Assembly (NCBI GenBank): GCA_039029535.1
Contig: JBCCFW010000027.1
Span: 1 to 57,057, forward strand
Reading direction: 5' to 3'
DNA: 57,057 bases
Origin: JBCCFW01 sp039029535
GTDB lineage: Bacteria; Acidobacteriota; JBCCFW01
How positions within the stretch are numbered: the stretch's first letter is position 1; the number at the start of each line of letters is the position of its first letter. The notes below the pieces were generated by a model. It did not search any database, was not told the DNA's origin, and saw only the letters and a program-made list of their open reading frames with translations. Shown here piece after piece: positions 18,442 through 27,519 of this stretch. A program made the translations under genes and the position numbers.

Positions 18442-21400
18442 ATGGCCCCCACCCGCAAGGTCGCGATCGTCGGTCTCTCCGGTCTCTTCCCGGGCTGCTC
18501 CGATCTCGACGCATTCTGGCAACTCGTCGCCGAAGGCCGCACGGCCAGCCGCCCGCTCCCGGACTCGGCCTGGCCCCGCACCCAGCCCCCCCACGCGCGC
18601 AGCGCCGAGCCCGCTCCCGACGAAGCCTTCTCGCACTCCGCCTGCTGGCTCGAGGAGCCGGCGCCCGGCACCGACGGGCTGCGCTGGTCGGCCGACCGCG
18701 TCGCCACGCTCGACCGACCGAGTCGTCTCGCCATCGAGGCCAGCCGCCGCGTCTTCGTCGAGACCGAGCTCGACCGTCACCCCAGTGATCGCGTGGGCGT
18801 CATCCTCGGCCACGTCGCGCTGCCGACTGCAGGCTCGGTCGCCTGGACCGAGGAGGTCCTCGGCCGCCCGCTCGCCCAGCGCCTCGGCCGTCCCCACGTC
18901 GCCAGCAGCCCGACCGCTCCTCGCCCTGCCGACCGACTCGTCCCCTCCCTGGCTCCCGCCGCTGCCGCCGCCGCGCTCGGCCTGTCGGGTCCGAGCTTCG
19001 CCATCGATGCGGCCTGCGCGTCCTCGTTCCACGCGCTCAAGCTCGCCGTCGATCAGCTCGAGTCCGGTCGTGTCGACGCGATGATCGCCGGTGGTCTCAC
19101 CGCCGCCGACTTCGCCTACACCCAGACCGGCTTCTCCCAGCTCCGCGCCCTCTCGCGACGCGGTCGCTGCACGCCCTTCGACGCCGAGTCCGACGGGCTC
19201 GTGGTCGGTGAAGGCGCCGGCGTGGTCGTGCTGCGTCGTCTCGAAGACGCCGTCCGCGACGGCGACGCCATCCTCGGCGTGCTGCACGGCATCGGTCTCT
19301 CCAACGACGTCGGCGGCAGCCTGCTCCACCCCGACTCGGAAGGACAGCTCCGCGCCATGCGCTCGGCCTTCGCGCAGGCCGGCTGGTCACCAGGCGACGT
19401 CGACCTCGTCGAGTGCCACGCCACCGGCACGCCCGTCGGCGACGCCGTCGAGGTCCAGAGCCTCAAGCAGCTCTGGGGCGAGGTCGACGACGCGTCGCCT
19501 TGCGTGCTCTCGGCCGTGAAGTCGAACGTCGGACACCTGCTCACCGGCGCAGGTGCTGCCGGCCTCGCCAAGACCCTCCTCGCCCTTCGTGAGACGACCC
19601 TCCCTCCCATCGCCGGCTTCTCGAAGGCCGCCGTCGACCTCGGTCTCGACGGTCGTCCGTTCCGCGCCCTGTCGAGCGCCGAGCCCTGGCCCGAGCGCGA
19701 GCCCGGTCGCCCCCGACGCGCGGCGCTCAACGGCTTCGGCTTCGGCGGCATCAACGCCCAGGTGCTGCTCGAGGAGTGGCGCGAGGGAGAAGCCGAGCGT
19801 CGCCCGGTCATCGCCGTGCCCGACGCCCCACCCCGTCCTCGCGTCGGCGTGGTCGGCCTGGCCGCCCGCACCGGTGGTGAGCACGAAGCCGGCCCCGGCC
19901 ACTTCGCCGCCGCCGTGCTCGGTCGACGTCGCAGCGAGCCGGCACCACCCGCAAGAGCCTACGGACGTGAAGCCGACTGTCCTCCCGGCTGGCCGGTCGA
20001 AGAGATCGCCGTGCCGGTGGGTCGCTTCCGCATCCCTCCCAACGATCTCGGCGACAGCCTGCCGCAGCAACTCCTCGTCCTCTCCGCGCTGAGCGAGGTC
20101 CTCGACGATCTCGACGACGCCGAAGGCGCACGGATGAAGACCGGGGTCTTCCTCGGTCTCGGGCTCGACCCGGGCACCGGCCAGTTCCACCTGCGCTGGC
20201 AGGGACGACGTCTCGCCGAAGAGTCGACCGACGACGTCGATCCTGTGCGCTCGCGAGAGTTCATCGACGCGCTCCAGGAGGCCGTCGCCCCCTCGCTCAC
20301 CTCCGGCCGCACGCTGGGCTCGCTCGGCGGCATCGCGGCGAGCCGACTGGCGCGGGAGCTGCGCGCGGGCGGACCGAGCTTCGTCGTCTCGGCGGAAGAA
20401 GGCTCGGGGCTCCACGCCCTCGACCTCGCCATCGCGGCGCTCCAGTCGGGTGAGCTCGACGAGGCCGTGGTCGGCGCCGTCGACCTCTCAGCCGATCCTC
20501 GGGTCGTCCTCGCACAGCCGAAGGAAAGCTGGTCGGGCAGCGGTCGTGTCCGTCCCTTCGACACGCGCGCCGACGGCAGCCTGCCCGGCGAGGCAGCGGT
20601 GGTCCTCGTGCTGCGTCGTGTCGACGACATCGCCGAAGACGGCCGTCCCGTGCTCGCACAGCTCACGGCGACCGCGAGCGCGCAGGGTGACCCCGACGGC
20701 GACGACCGCCGCGAGGTTCTCGCCGCGACCCTGCGTCGCGTCCTCGACGAGGCCGGTCGCTCGGCGGACGAGATCGGGCTCGTCGAGACGCACGGCAGCG
20801 GACGCCCCGACGACGACCGCGACGAGCTGGCCGCGCTGACCGAGGTGCTCGGTGACGACGGTCCGCCCGTGACCGTCGGCAGCTCCATCGCGCGCTTCGG
20901 TCACTGCGGCGCAGCAGCCGGGCTGCTCTCGGTCGCCTCGGCGGTGACCGCCGTGGCCGGCGGCGTGCTGCCCGCTCTCCCCGAGTCGGACTCACCACGC
21001 GACGAGCTCGACGGTGACGGTCGTCTCCGACGGCTCGACCGACCCCGCCCCTGGCTCCGTGATCGCCAAGAAGAACGACGTCGCGCCCTCGTCACCTCGT
21101 GGTCGGCCACCGGTGGTGCCACCGGGGCGCTCGTCGAGGAAGTGCGCGCTGAGGACGCCCGCGTCGAGTCCCGCCTGCTCGGCGCCGAGGAGCCCGCCGA
21201 GTCGCTGGTGGTCCTTCGCGCCGACGATCCGGCCGGGCTCGTCACGCGCTGCCGCGAGGCGGCCGACGCGCTCCAGGGCCTCCGCTCCGCCGAGGCCGGC
21301 CGGCGATCCTTCGCGAACGCGCAAGAAGGTCGGCGCAGCCTCGTGCTCATCCCCGGACCACGGGCGGAGGCGAGCCGGCTCGCCACCGAGGCCGCACGCT

Positions 21401-24400
21401 GGCTGAGCGACGGTGCTCGCGAGGCGGCCCTGGCCGACTGGGCCCGCGAGCGCGTGGTCTTCAGCGAGGAGCCCCTCGCCGGACCCGGTCGCCTCGCCTT
21501 CGTCTTCCCCGGCTCCGGCAACCAGTTCGCCGGGATGGGTCGCGCGCTGGGTCTCCGCTGGCCGCAGGTGCTCGCGCGCCAAGACGCCGAGAACCTCCGC
21601 CTACGCAGTCAGCTCGCTCCGGAGCTCGCCTGGGCCAGCGACCCTCGTCGGCTCGACGAGAGTCATCAGGCGTCGATCTTCGGGCAGGTCGCGCTGGGCT
21701 GTCTCGTGAGCGACCTGCTCGACCTCTTCGGCGTGAAGCCCGACGCGGTGCTCGGCTACAGCCTGGGTGAGTCGACTTCCCTGTTCGCCACCCGCACGTG
21801 GACACGGCGCGACGAGATGCTGCACCGGATGGAGTCCGGCGGGCTCTTCACCGAGGAGCTGGGTGGTGAGTGCCGCGCGGCGCGTCGTCGCTGGGGGCTC
21901 GCGGCCGACGAGCCCGTCGACTGGCTCACCGCCGTGCTGGAGAGCCCCGCCGAGGCCGTGCGCGCGGCGTTGCAGCGTCGCGCCGACGCGGGACCGAGCC
22001 GCTGTTACCTGCTCATCGTCAACACGCGCAGCGAGTGCATCGTCGGTGGCCGACGCGACGAGGTCGAGTCGCTGGCCGCCGAGCTCGACGCGCGGCTGCA
22101 CCCGCTCGAGGCGGTCACCACCGTTCACTGCGAGGTGGCCGAGCTGGTGGCCGAGGCCTACCGTGAGCTGCACGTGCTGCCGACGCACCCGCCGGCCGAC
22201 GTCCGCTTCTACCGGACCTCGCAGGCAGCGTCCTACGTGCCCACGCCGGAGACGGTGGCCGACTCGATCCTCGAGCAGGCGCTCTCCGGCTTCGACTTCC
22301 CCCGGCTCGTCGAGCGGGCCTTCGACGACGGTGCGCGGATCTTCGTCGAGGTCGGTCCACGGGCATCGTGCTCGCGGATGATCGAGAGCATCCTGGACGA
22401 TCGTCCTCATCGCACGGTCGCGGCCTGCCGGCGGGGCGACGAGGAAGGCAGCTTCCTCCGCACGCTCGCCCGCCTCGTCGCCGAGGGCGTGCCGGTCGAT
22501 CTCGCCGCGCTGCATCCGGAGAGCGCGGCTCGCTCGGAGGCACCGCAGCTCCGCTACCCCGTGCGGCACGGGGCGTTCGAGCTTCCCTCCGTTCCGAAGG
22601 CCGCACCGGTCCCGAAGAAGGAAGCGGTGAAGGCTCCAGTGGCCACCGTCGCGCCGACGCCGCCAGCTCCCTCGGTCCCGGCCGAGCCGCCCGTGCAAGT
22701 CGCCGTGGCCACCGCGGCCGCGTCGGCGTCCTCGGCGAGCGTGCCGCAGCCGGCCGCGCCCACGACTGCCGGTCCCGTGTCGCCCGCCCTCGCCGCGTGG
22801 TCGCGCACGCAGTCGGCCAAGGCCGACGCTCACGAGAGTTGGCTGGCCATCGACGCGAGCCTCCGCTCCACCCTCGCCGCACAGCTCGCCTGGTCCGCGC
22901 AGCTCCGCGCGCAGGGAGCGCAGGGCGGCGCATCCCTGACGCCGACCGCTCCACCTCCGGCCCCCGTCGCTCCCCCGCCGCAGGTCCCGACCGTCCCCTC
23001 GGCACCGACACGGGTGACCAGCGGTCCCGTGCTCGGACCGGTCGTCGACGAGAGCACGCCGTTCCCGCCGTGGACCGACCCCGAGCCGCCACGTCAGCTC
23101 GACTACCGCGCCTGTCTCGAGCTGGCCCGTGGCCGCTTGGGTGACGTCCTCGGCCCCCGCTACGCCGCGGCCGACGCACACCCCACGCGCGTGCGTCTCC
23201 CCGACGTCCCGCTTCAGCTCGTGCACCGCATCCTCACCATCGAGGGCGACCCGCTCTCCATGGGCTCGGGTCGCGTGGTGACCGAGCACGACGTGCTCGA
23301 GAACGCCTGGTACCTCGACAACGGTCGGATGCCGACCTGCGTGGCGGTGGAGGCAGGTCAGGCCGACCTCTTCCTCTCGGGCTTCCTCGGCATCGACCTG
23401 CAGACCAAGGGTCTCGCCTGTTACCGATTGCTCGACGCCGAGGTCACCTTCCATCGCAGCTTGCCCGTGCCGGGCGAGACGGTGCGCTACGACATCCACG
23501 TCGACCACTTCTTCCGTCAGGCCGACACCTGGCTCTTCCGCTTCCGCTTCGAGGCGACCGTCGGTGGGGAGCCGCTGCTCTCCATGAAGGACGGCTGCGC
23601 CGGCTTCTTCACCGAGGCCGAGCTCGACGCCGGAGTGGGCATCGTCCGCGCGCCCATGCGCGAGGCGGCGCTGCGATCGATGGCGAGCCGACCCGACGAC
23701 TGGCGTCCGCTGCTGCCGCAGTCCCCCACCACGCTCGACGGCAACGGCATCGAGGCGCTGCGGGCCGGCGACCTGGCGGCGGCCTTCGGTCCCGAGTTCG
23801 CCGGCCTGCCGCTACGCGAGCCCCTGCGGCTGCCGACCGGGCTCATGCGTCTCGTCCATCGCGTGACCGAGCTCGATTCGGAAGGAGGTCGCTTCGGCTT
23901 CGGCCGCATCGTCGCCGAGGGCGACGTCCGACCCGACCACTGGTACCTGACCTGTCACTTCGTCGACGACCAGGTCATGCCCGGCACGCTCATGTACGAG
24001 TGCTGTCTCCACTCCCTGCGGGTGCTGCTCACGCGCTGGGGGTGGATCGCCGAAAGTGAGGAGGCCTGGTGGGAGCCGGTCCCCGGTCGTCCCGGCCGGC
24101 TCAAGTGCCGGGGCCAGGTGCTGGCGAGCACGAAGGTGGCGACCTACGAGATCGACGTCCGCGAGGTGAGCCTCGACCCCGAGCCCATGGTCATCGTCGA
24201 TGCCCTCATGCGCGCCGACGGCAAGGCCATCGTGGAGATCGAGGGCATGTCGCTCCGCCTCCGTGGCGGCAGCCGACAGCGTCTCGAGCAGCTCTGGGCC
24301 GGGCGGACGCCGGGAGCAACGGCCGTCTCGACCCCAGCTCCGGCGCCGGTAGCGACCGGTGCGCCATCCGCGGCGGCCACCGTCGTCGAGCCCGCGATCT

Positions 24401-25491
24401 ACGACAACGGCACGATCCTCGCGTTCTCCATCGGCAAGCCCTCCGAGGCCTTCGGCGCGCCCTACCGTGTCTTCGATGAGGAGCGGGTCATCGCCCGGCT
24501 GCCGGGACCGCCTTTCAAGTTTCTCGATCGGATCACCGCGGTCACCGGGACGCCCTTCGAGCTCCACGCCGGCTCGTCCTGCCGGGCCCAGTACGACGTC
24601 CCGCCCGACGAGTGGTACTTCCGCGACGCCGGGCAGCCGGAGATGCCCTTCGCCGTCCTGCTCGAGATCGCCCTGCAACCCTGCGGGTGGTTGGCCGCGT
24701 ACATGGGCTCGGCGCTCACGAGCGAGAACGACCTCCGCTTCCGCAACCTCGGCGGCAAGGCGGTCCAGCACCGCGGCGTGGGCCCGGAGACCGGCTTGCT
24801 CACCATCGACGTCACCTGCACGAACATCTCGAGCTCGGGCGGGATGATCATCCAGAACTTCGACTACCAGGTCCTGTCGCCCGAAGGCTTGGTCTACACC
24901 GGCGACACCTACTTCGGCTTCTTCTCCAAGGAGGCCCTGGCCAACCAGGTCGGCATCCGGGACCAGGAGCCCTACCGACCGGGTCCCGACGAGACCGCCC
25001 GGGCCCGCCGCTTCCCGATGCCCCGGTCCTTCCCCCACGCGACCGGCCAGCTCCCCATGATCGACGAGGTCACGCACCTCAACCCGCAAGGTGGCCCGAA
25101 AGGACTCGGTCTCGTGGTGGGCAAGGTGGCGGTCGACTCGTCCTCCTGGTTCTTTTCGGCCCACTTCCACCAAGACCCGGTTTGCCCTGGGTCCCTGGGT
25201 CTGGAATCATTGCGCCAGCTCCTCCAGGTCGCCGCCGAGGACCGGTTCGGGGAGGCCCGTCGAGGCCCCTCCGGACGGGCGTTCCGGCCCCAAGCCCTGG
25301 GTGAGGAGCACTCCTGGGTGTATCGCGGACAGGTCATCCCCGCGGACGCCGAGGTCACGGTCACGGCCGAGATCATCCAGGTCGACGAGGAGCGGAGGGT
25401 CCTGGTCGGTGACGGCTGGCTCGAAGTCGATGGTCGCCTGATTTACGGAATGGAGGGATTCGCCCTCCACTGGGACGCAGACGAAGCATGA
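18442..25491 (+). CDS. pfaC: PfaC-like PUFA synthase: KS-CLF-AT-psiDH-DH-psiDH-DH
   Basis: The 2349-residue megasynthase opens with an active ketosynthase (Cys192 in DAACASS, His326 in VECHATG, His365 in NVGHLLTG). A chain-length-factor copy follows, whose active-site region reads VVSAEEGSGLHAL with no Cys (about 650). An acyltransferase comes next (FVFPGSGNQF; Ser1107 in GYSLGES, PfaB-like). After an Ala/Pro-rich linker (about 1390-1560) come four FabA-type hot-dog domains. The first and third have Gly1628 and Ala2063 where the second and fourth have the catalytic His (WYLTCHF His1839, WFFSAHF His2241). This is the pseudo-DH/DH alternation known for PfaC. The fused AT resembles myxobacterial Pfa3, but no acylglycerolphosphate acyltransferase domain follows. 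Its ATGA stop overlaps the oleA start. Confidence 0.93.
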   Translation: MAPTRKVAIVGLSGLFPGCSDLDAFWQLVAEGRTASRPLPDSAWPRTQPPHARSAEPAPDEAFSHSACWLEEPAPGTDGLRWSADRVATLDRPSRLAIEASRRVFVETELDRHPSDRVGVILGHVALPTAGSVAWTEEVLGRPLAQRLGRPHVASSPTAPRPADRLVPSLAPAAAAAALGLSGPSFAIDAACASSFHALKLAVDQLESGRVDAMIAGGLTAADFAYTQTGFSQLRALSRRGRCTPFDAESDGLVVGEGAGVVVLRRLEDAVRDGDAILGVLHGIGLSNDVGGSLLHPDSEGQLRAMRSAFAQAGWSPGDVDLVECHATGTPVGDAVEVQSLKQLWGEVDDASPCVLSAVKSNVGHLLTGAGAAGLAKTLLALRETTLPPIAGFSKAAVDLGLDGRPFRALSSAEPWPEREPGRPRRAALNGFGFGGINAQVLLEEWREGEAERRPVIAVPDAPPRPRVGVVGLAARTGGEHEAGPGHFAAAVLGRRRSEPAPPARAYGREADCPPGWPVEEIAVPVGRFRIPPNDLGDSLPQQLLVLSALSEVLDDLDDAEGARMKTGVFLGLGLDPGTGQFHLRWQGRRLAEESTDDVDPVRSREFIDALQEAVAPSLTSGRTLGSLGGIAASRLARELRAGGPSFVVSAEEGSGLHALDLAIAALQSGELDEAVVGAVDLSADPRVVLAQPKESWSGSGRVRPFDTRADGSLPGEAAVVLVLRRVDDIAEDGRPVLAQLTATASAQGDPDGDDRREVLAATLRRVLDEAGRSADEIGLVETHGSGRPDDDRDELAALTEVLGDDGPPVTVGSSIARFGHCGAAAGLLSVASAVTAVAGGVLPALPESDSPRDELDGDGRLRRLDRPRPWLRDRQEERRRALVTSWSATGGATGALVEEVRAEDARVESRLLGAEEPAESLVVLRADDPAGLVTRCREAADALQGLRSAEAGRRSFANAQEGRRSLVLIPGPRAEASRLATEAARWLSDGAREAALADWARERVVFSEEPLAGPGRLAFVFPGSGNQFAGMGRALGLRWPQVLARQDAENLRLRSQLAPELAWASDPRRLDESHQASIFGQVALGCLVSDLLDLFGVKPDAVLGYSLGESTSLFATRTWTRRDEMLHRMESGGLFTEELGGECRAARRRWGLAADEPVDWLTAVLESPAEAVRAALQRRADAGPSRCYLLIVNTRSECIVGGRRDEVESLAAELDARLHPLEAVTTVHCEVAELVAEAYRELHVLPTHPPADVRFYRTSQAASYVPTPETVADSILEQALSGFDFPRLVERAFDDGARIFVEVGPRASCSRMIESILDDRPHRTVAACRRGDEEGSFLRTLARLVAEGVPVDLAALHPESAARSEAPQLRYPVRHGAFELPSVPKAAPVPKKEAVKAPVATVAPTPPAPSVPAEPPVQVAVATAAASASSASVPQPAAPTTAGPVSPALAAWSRTQSAKADAHESWLAIDASLRSTLAAQLAWSAQLRAQGAQGGASLTPTAPPPAPVAPPPQVPTVPSAPTRVTSGPVLGPVVDESTPFPPWTDPEPPRQLDYRACLELARGRLGDVLGPRYAAADAHPTRVRLPDVPLQLVHRILTIEGDPLSMGSGRVVTEHDVLENAWYLDNGRMPTCVAVEAGQADLFLSGFLGIDLQTKGLACYRLLDAEVTFHRSLPVPGETVRYDIHVDHFFRQADTWLFRFRFEATVGGEPLLSMKDGCAGFFTEAELDAGVGIVRAPMREAALRSMASRPDDWRPLLPQSPTTLDGNGIEALRAGDLAAAFGPEFAGLPLREPLRLPTGLMRLVHRVTELDSEGGRFGFGRIVAEGDVRPDHWYLTCHFVDDQVMPGTLMYECCLHSLRVLLTRWGWIAESEEAWWEPVPGRPGRLKCRGQVLASTKVATYEIDVREVSLDPEPMVIVDALMRADGKAIVEIEGMSLRLRGGSRQRLEQLWAGRTPGATAVSTPAPAPVATGAPSAAATVVEPAIYDNGTILAFSIGKPSEAFGAPYRVFDEERVIARLPGPPFKFLDRITAVTGTPFELHAGSSCRAQYDVPPDEWYFRDAGQPEMPFAVLLEIALQPCGWLAAYMGSALTSENDLRFRNLGGKAVQHRGVGPETGLLTIDVTCTNISSSGGMIIQNFDYQVLSPEGLVYTGDTYFGFFSKEALANQVGIRDQEPYRPGPDETARARRFPMPRSFPHATGQLPMIDEVTHLNPQGGPKGLGLVVGKVAVDSSSWFFSAHFHQDPVCPGSLGLESLRQLLQVAAEDRFGEARRGPSGRAFRPQALGEEHSWVYRGQVIPADAEVTVTAEIIQVDEERRVLVGDGWLEVDGRLIYGMEGFALHWDADEA

Positions 25492-26573
25492 AGTACACGC
25501 GCGTCCGCATCGAATCGATGGGCTACGAGCTCGCGCCGGTGGTCATCACCTCCGACGAGCTCGAGGACCGTCTCGGTCCGGTCTACCGTCGTCTCTGCAT
25601 GGCCCCCGGCCAGCTCGAGGCGCTCACCGGCATCGCGGAGCGCCGCTGGTGGGAGGAGGACCACCCCCTCTCCTCCGGCGCGGTGGCGGCGGCCCGACAC
25701 GCCTTCGACCGCTGCAACGTCACGCCCGAGGACGTCGAAGTCCTCATCTACACGGGCGTCTGCCGCGAGCAGTTCGAGCCGGCGACGGCCTGCCGTGTCG
25801 CGGCCGAGCTCGGCGTCCCCGCCGACTGCGCCATCTTCGACCTGTCGAACGCCTGCCTCGGCATGCTCAACGGCCTCGTCGACGTGGCCAACCGCATCGA
25901 GCTCGGACAGATCCGTGCGGGTCTGGTGGTGTCCTGCGAGAGCTCGCGTGACATCGTCAACACGACCATCGAGCGCCTGCTCGAGAACCCGACGATGGAC
26001 TTCTTCAAGAGCTCGCTGGCCACGATGACCGGTGGCTCGGGAGCCGCTGCCATCCTCGTGACCGACGGCAGCTTCGGCGAGGCCACCGGCCGTCAGCTCC
26101 GCGGCGGCGTCACGCGCACCGCGCCGCAGTACCACGCGCTCTGCCGCTGGGGCATGGACGCCCTGCTACCGGCGGTCATCCCCGCCGCGCAGATCGCGCA
26201 GTCCATGTTGCCGCGCGCCTTCGGCGAGTTCATGTCGACCGACTCGGTCTCGGTCATGAAGCACGGCGTCGAGCTGGGCCTGAAGACCTTCCACCAGTTC
26301 CTGATGCGTCTCGGCTGGTCGGCCCACCTCCTCGACCGAGTCATCTGCCATCAGGTCGGCTCGATGCACCGGGAGACGGTGCTCAACACCCTGGGCATCC
26401 CGGCCGAGAAGGACTTCTCGACCTTCCAGCACCTCGGCAACATGGGCACGGTGTCCCTGCCGCTCACGGCCGCCATGGCCGAGGAGCGCGGTCACCTCCA
26501 GCCGGGTCACAAGGTCGGCCTGTTCGGCATCGGCTCGGGTCTCAACACGCTCTTCCTCGGCGTGGAGTGGTAG
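25488..26573 (+). CDS. oleA: OleA-like thiolase-fold head-to-head acyl condensing enzyme
   Basis: OleA enzymes join two fatty acyl thioesters head-to-head into a beta-keto acid, the first step to long-chain olefins and ketones. The 361-residue protein matches this KAS III-like family. Cys123 lies in FDLSNACLGMLNG, His288 in VICHQVG and Asn318 in HLGNMGTVS. The OleA-specific glutamate is present as Glu97 in CREQFEPATAC, with the same 26-residue distance to the nucleophile as Glu117/Cys143 of Xanthomonas OleA. The C-terminus GIGSGLN...VEW also fits. It overlaps pfaC by four bases and oleB by seven, so all three are probably made together. An ordinary FabH would lack the Glu and this C-terminus. 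Confidence 0.88.
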   Translation: MKYTRVRIESMGYELAPVVITSDELEDRLGPVYRRLCMAPGQLEALTGIAERRWWEEDHPLSSGAVAAARHAFDRCNVTPEDVEVLIYTGVCREQFEPATACRVAAELGVPADCAIFDLSNACLGMLNGLVDVANRIELGQIRAGLVVSCESSRDIVNTTIERLLENPTMDFFKSSLATMTGGSGAAAILVTDGSFGEATGRQLRGGVTRTAPQYHALCRWGMDALLPAVIPAAQIAQSMLPRAFGEFMSTDSVSVMKHGVELGLKTFHQFLMRLGWSAHLLDRVICHQVGSMHRETVLNTLGIPAEKDFSTFQHLGNMGTVSLPLTAAMAEERGHLQPGHKVGLFGIGSGLNTLFLGVEW

Positions 26574-27517
26574 CCGAGCTCCAGGCCCCCGGCGTCCGGG
26601 GTCCGAGCCCCAGCCTCGAGCGCGCCCGCCGCGACGGTCTCCTCGCGTCCTGCGGTCACGACTTCGAGCCTCGCTTCGCCGAGCTCGAGCACGGTCGTCT
26701 CGCCCACGTCGACGAGGGCACGGGCCCGCTGGTCCTGTTCGTCCACGGCAACCCGACCTGGTCCTTCCAGTTCCGGCATCTCGTCCAGGGACTGAAGGGC
26801 ACGCATCGCTGCGTCGCGCCGGATCACTTCGGCTGCGGCTTCTCCGATCAGCCGGGCGAGCCCGACTACCGCTACACCCTCGAGCAACGGGTCGCCGATC
26901 TCGGCGCGCTCGTCGAGAGCCTCGACCACGACGGCCCGGTGAGCCTCGTCCTGCACGACTGGGGCGGGATGATCGGCCTGGCCTGGGCGCTGCTGCACCT
27001 GCCGCCCGAGCGACTCGACAAGGTGGTCCTCCTCAACACGGCGGGCTTCTGTCTTCCCGAGGGTCAGGGTCTCCCGAGCAGCTTGCGCCTCGCGCGCGGC
27101 TCGCGGGTGGGTGAGGCGTTGGTGCGGGGCCTCAACGCCTTCACGCAAGGAACGGTCGCGGGCCTGGGCAGCGCGACTCCGCTGTCGGCGGCGATCAAGC
27201 GTTGCTACCTGGCGCCGCACGACTCCTGGCAGCGCCGACTGTCGGTCGCTCGCTTCGTTCAGGACATCCCGCTCGCGCCGGGTGACCCGGCCTGGTCGCT
27301 GGTGGCGGAGGTCGAGGCGGCCCTACCGCTCTTGCAAGAGCGTCAGGTGCTCATCGGCTGGGGTCTCCAGGACTTCGTGTTCGACGCGGGCTTCCTGGCC
27401 GAGTGGCGACGTCGTCTTCCCGATGCACGCTACGAGGTCTTCGAGGACGCGGGTCACCTGGTGCTGGAAGACCGCGGCGAGACGCTCATCCCCCGCATCG
27501 TCGACTTCCTGAAGTAA
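26567..27517 (+). CDS. oleB: OleB-like alpha/beta hydrolase (beta-lactone decarboxylase family)
   Basis: The protein of about 316 residues has the haloalkane-dehalogenase fold used by OleB, which decarboxylates beta-lactones to cis-olefins. Visible landmarks are VHGNPTWSFQFR, CVAPDHFGCGFSDQP, the Asp nucleophile at residue 131 in LVLHDWGGMIG, GWGLQDFVFDAGF and His297 in EDAGHLVLED. The start is GTG at 26567, seven bases inside oleA; the conserved fold begins only near residue 50, so a later start is possible. A true dehalogenase or esterase cannot be excluded by motif alone, since OleB shares the Asp-His pair. Its direct linkage to oleA makes OleB the best reading. oleC (lactone synthetase) and oleD (reductase) are not nearby. 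Confidence 0.8.
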   Translation: MVAELQAPGVRGPSPSLERARRDGLLASCGHDFEPRFAELEHGRLAHVDEGTGPLVLFVHGNPTWSFQFRHLVQGLKGTHRCVAPDHFGCGFSDQPGEPDYRYTLEQRVADLGALVESLDHDGPVSLVLHDWGGMIGLAWALLHLPPERLDKVVLLNTAGFCLPEGQGLPSSLRLARGSRVGEALVRGLNAFTQGTVAGLGSATPLSAAIKRCYLAPHDSWQRRLSVARFVQDIPLAPGDPAWSLVAEVEAALPLLQERQVLIGWGLQDFVFDAGFLAEWRRRLPDARYEVFEDAGHLVLEDRGETLIPRIVDFLK

Positions 27518-27519
27518 CG

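Noticed and set aside
26823..26855. Sequence GATCACTTCGGC inside oleB resembling the operator core
   Set aside because: It encodes the conserved PDHFGCGFSDQ stretch, and the second half-site is at the wrong spacing.
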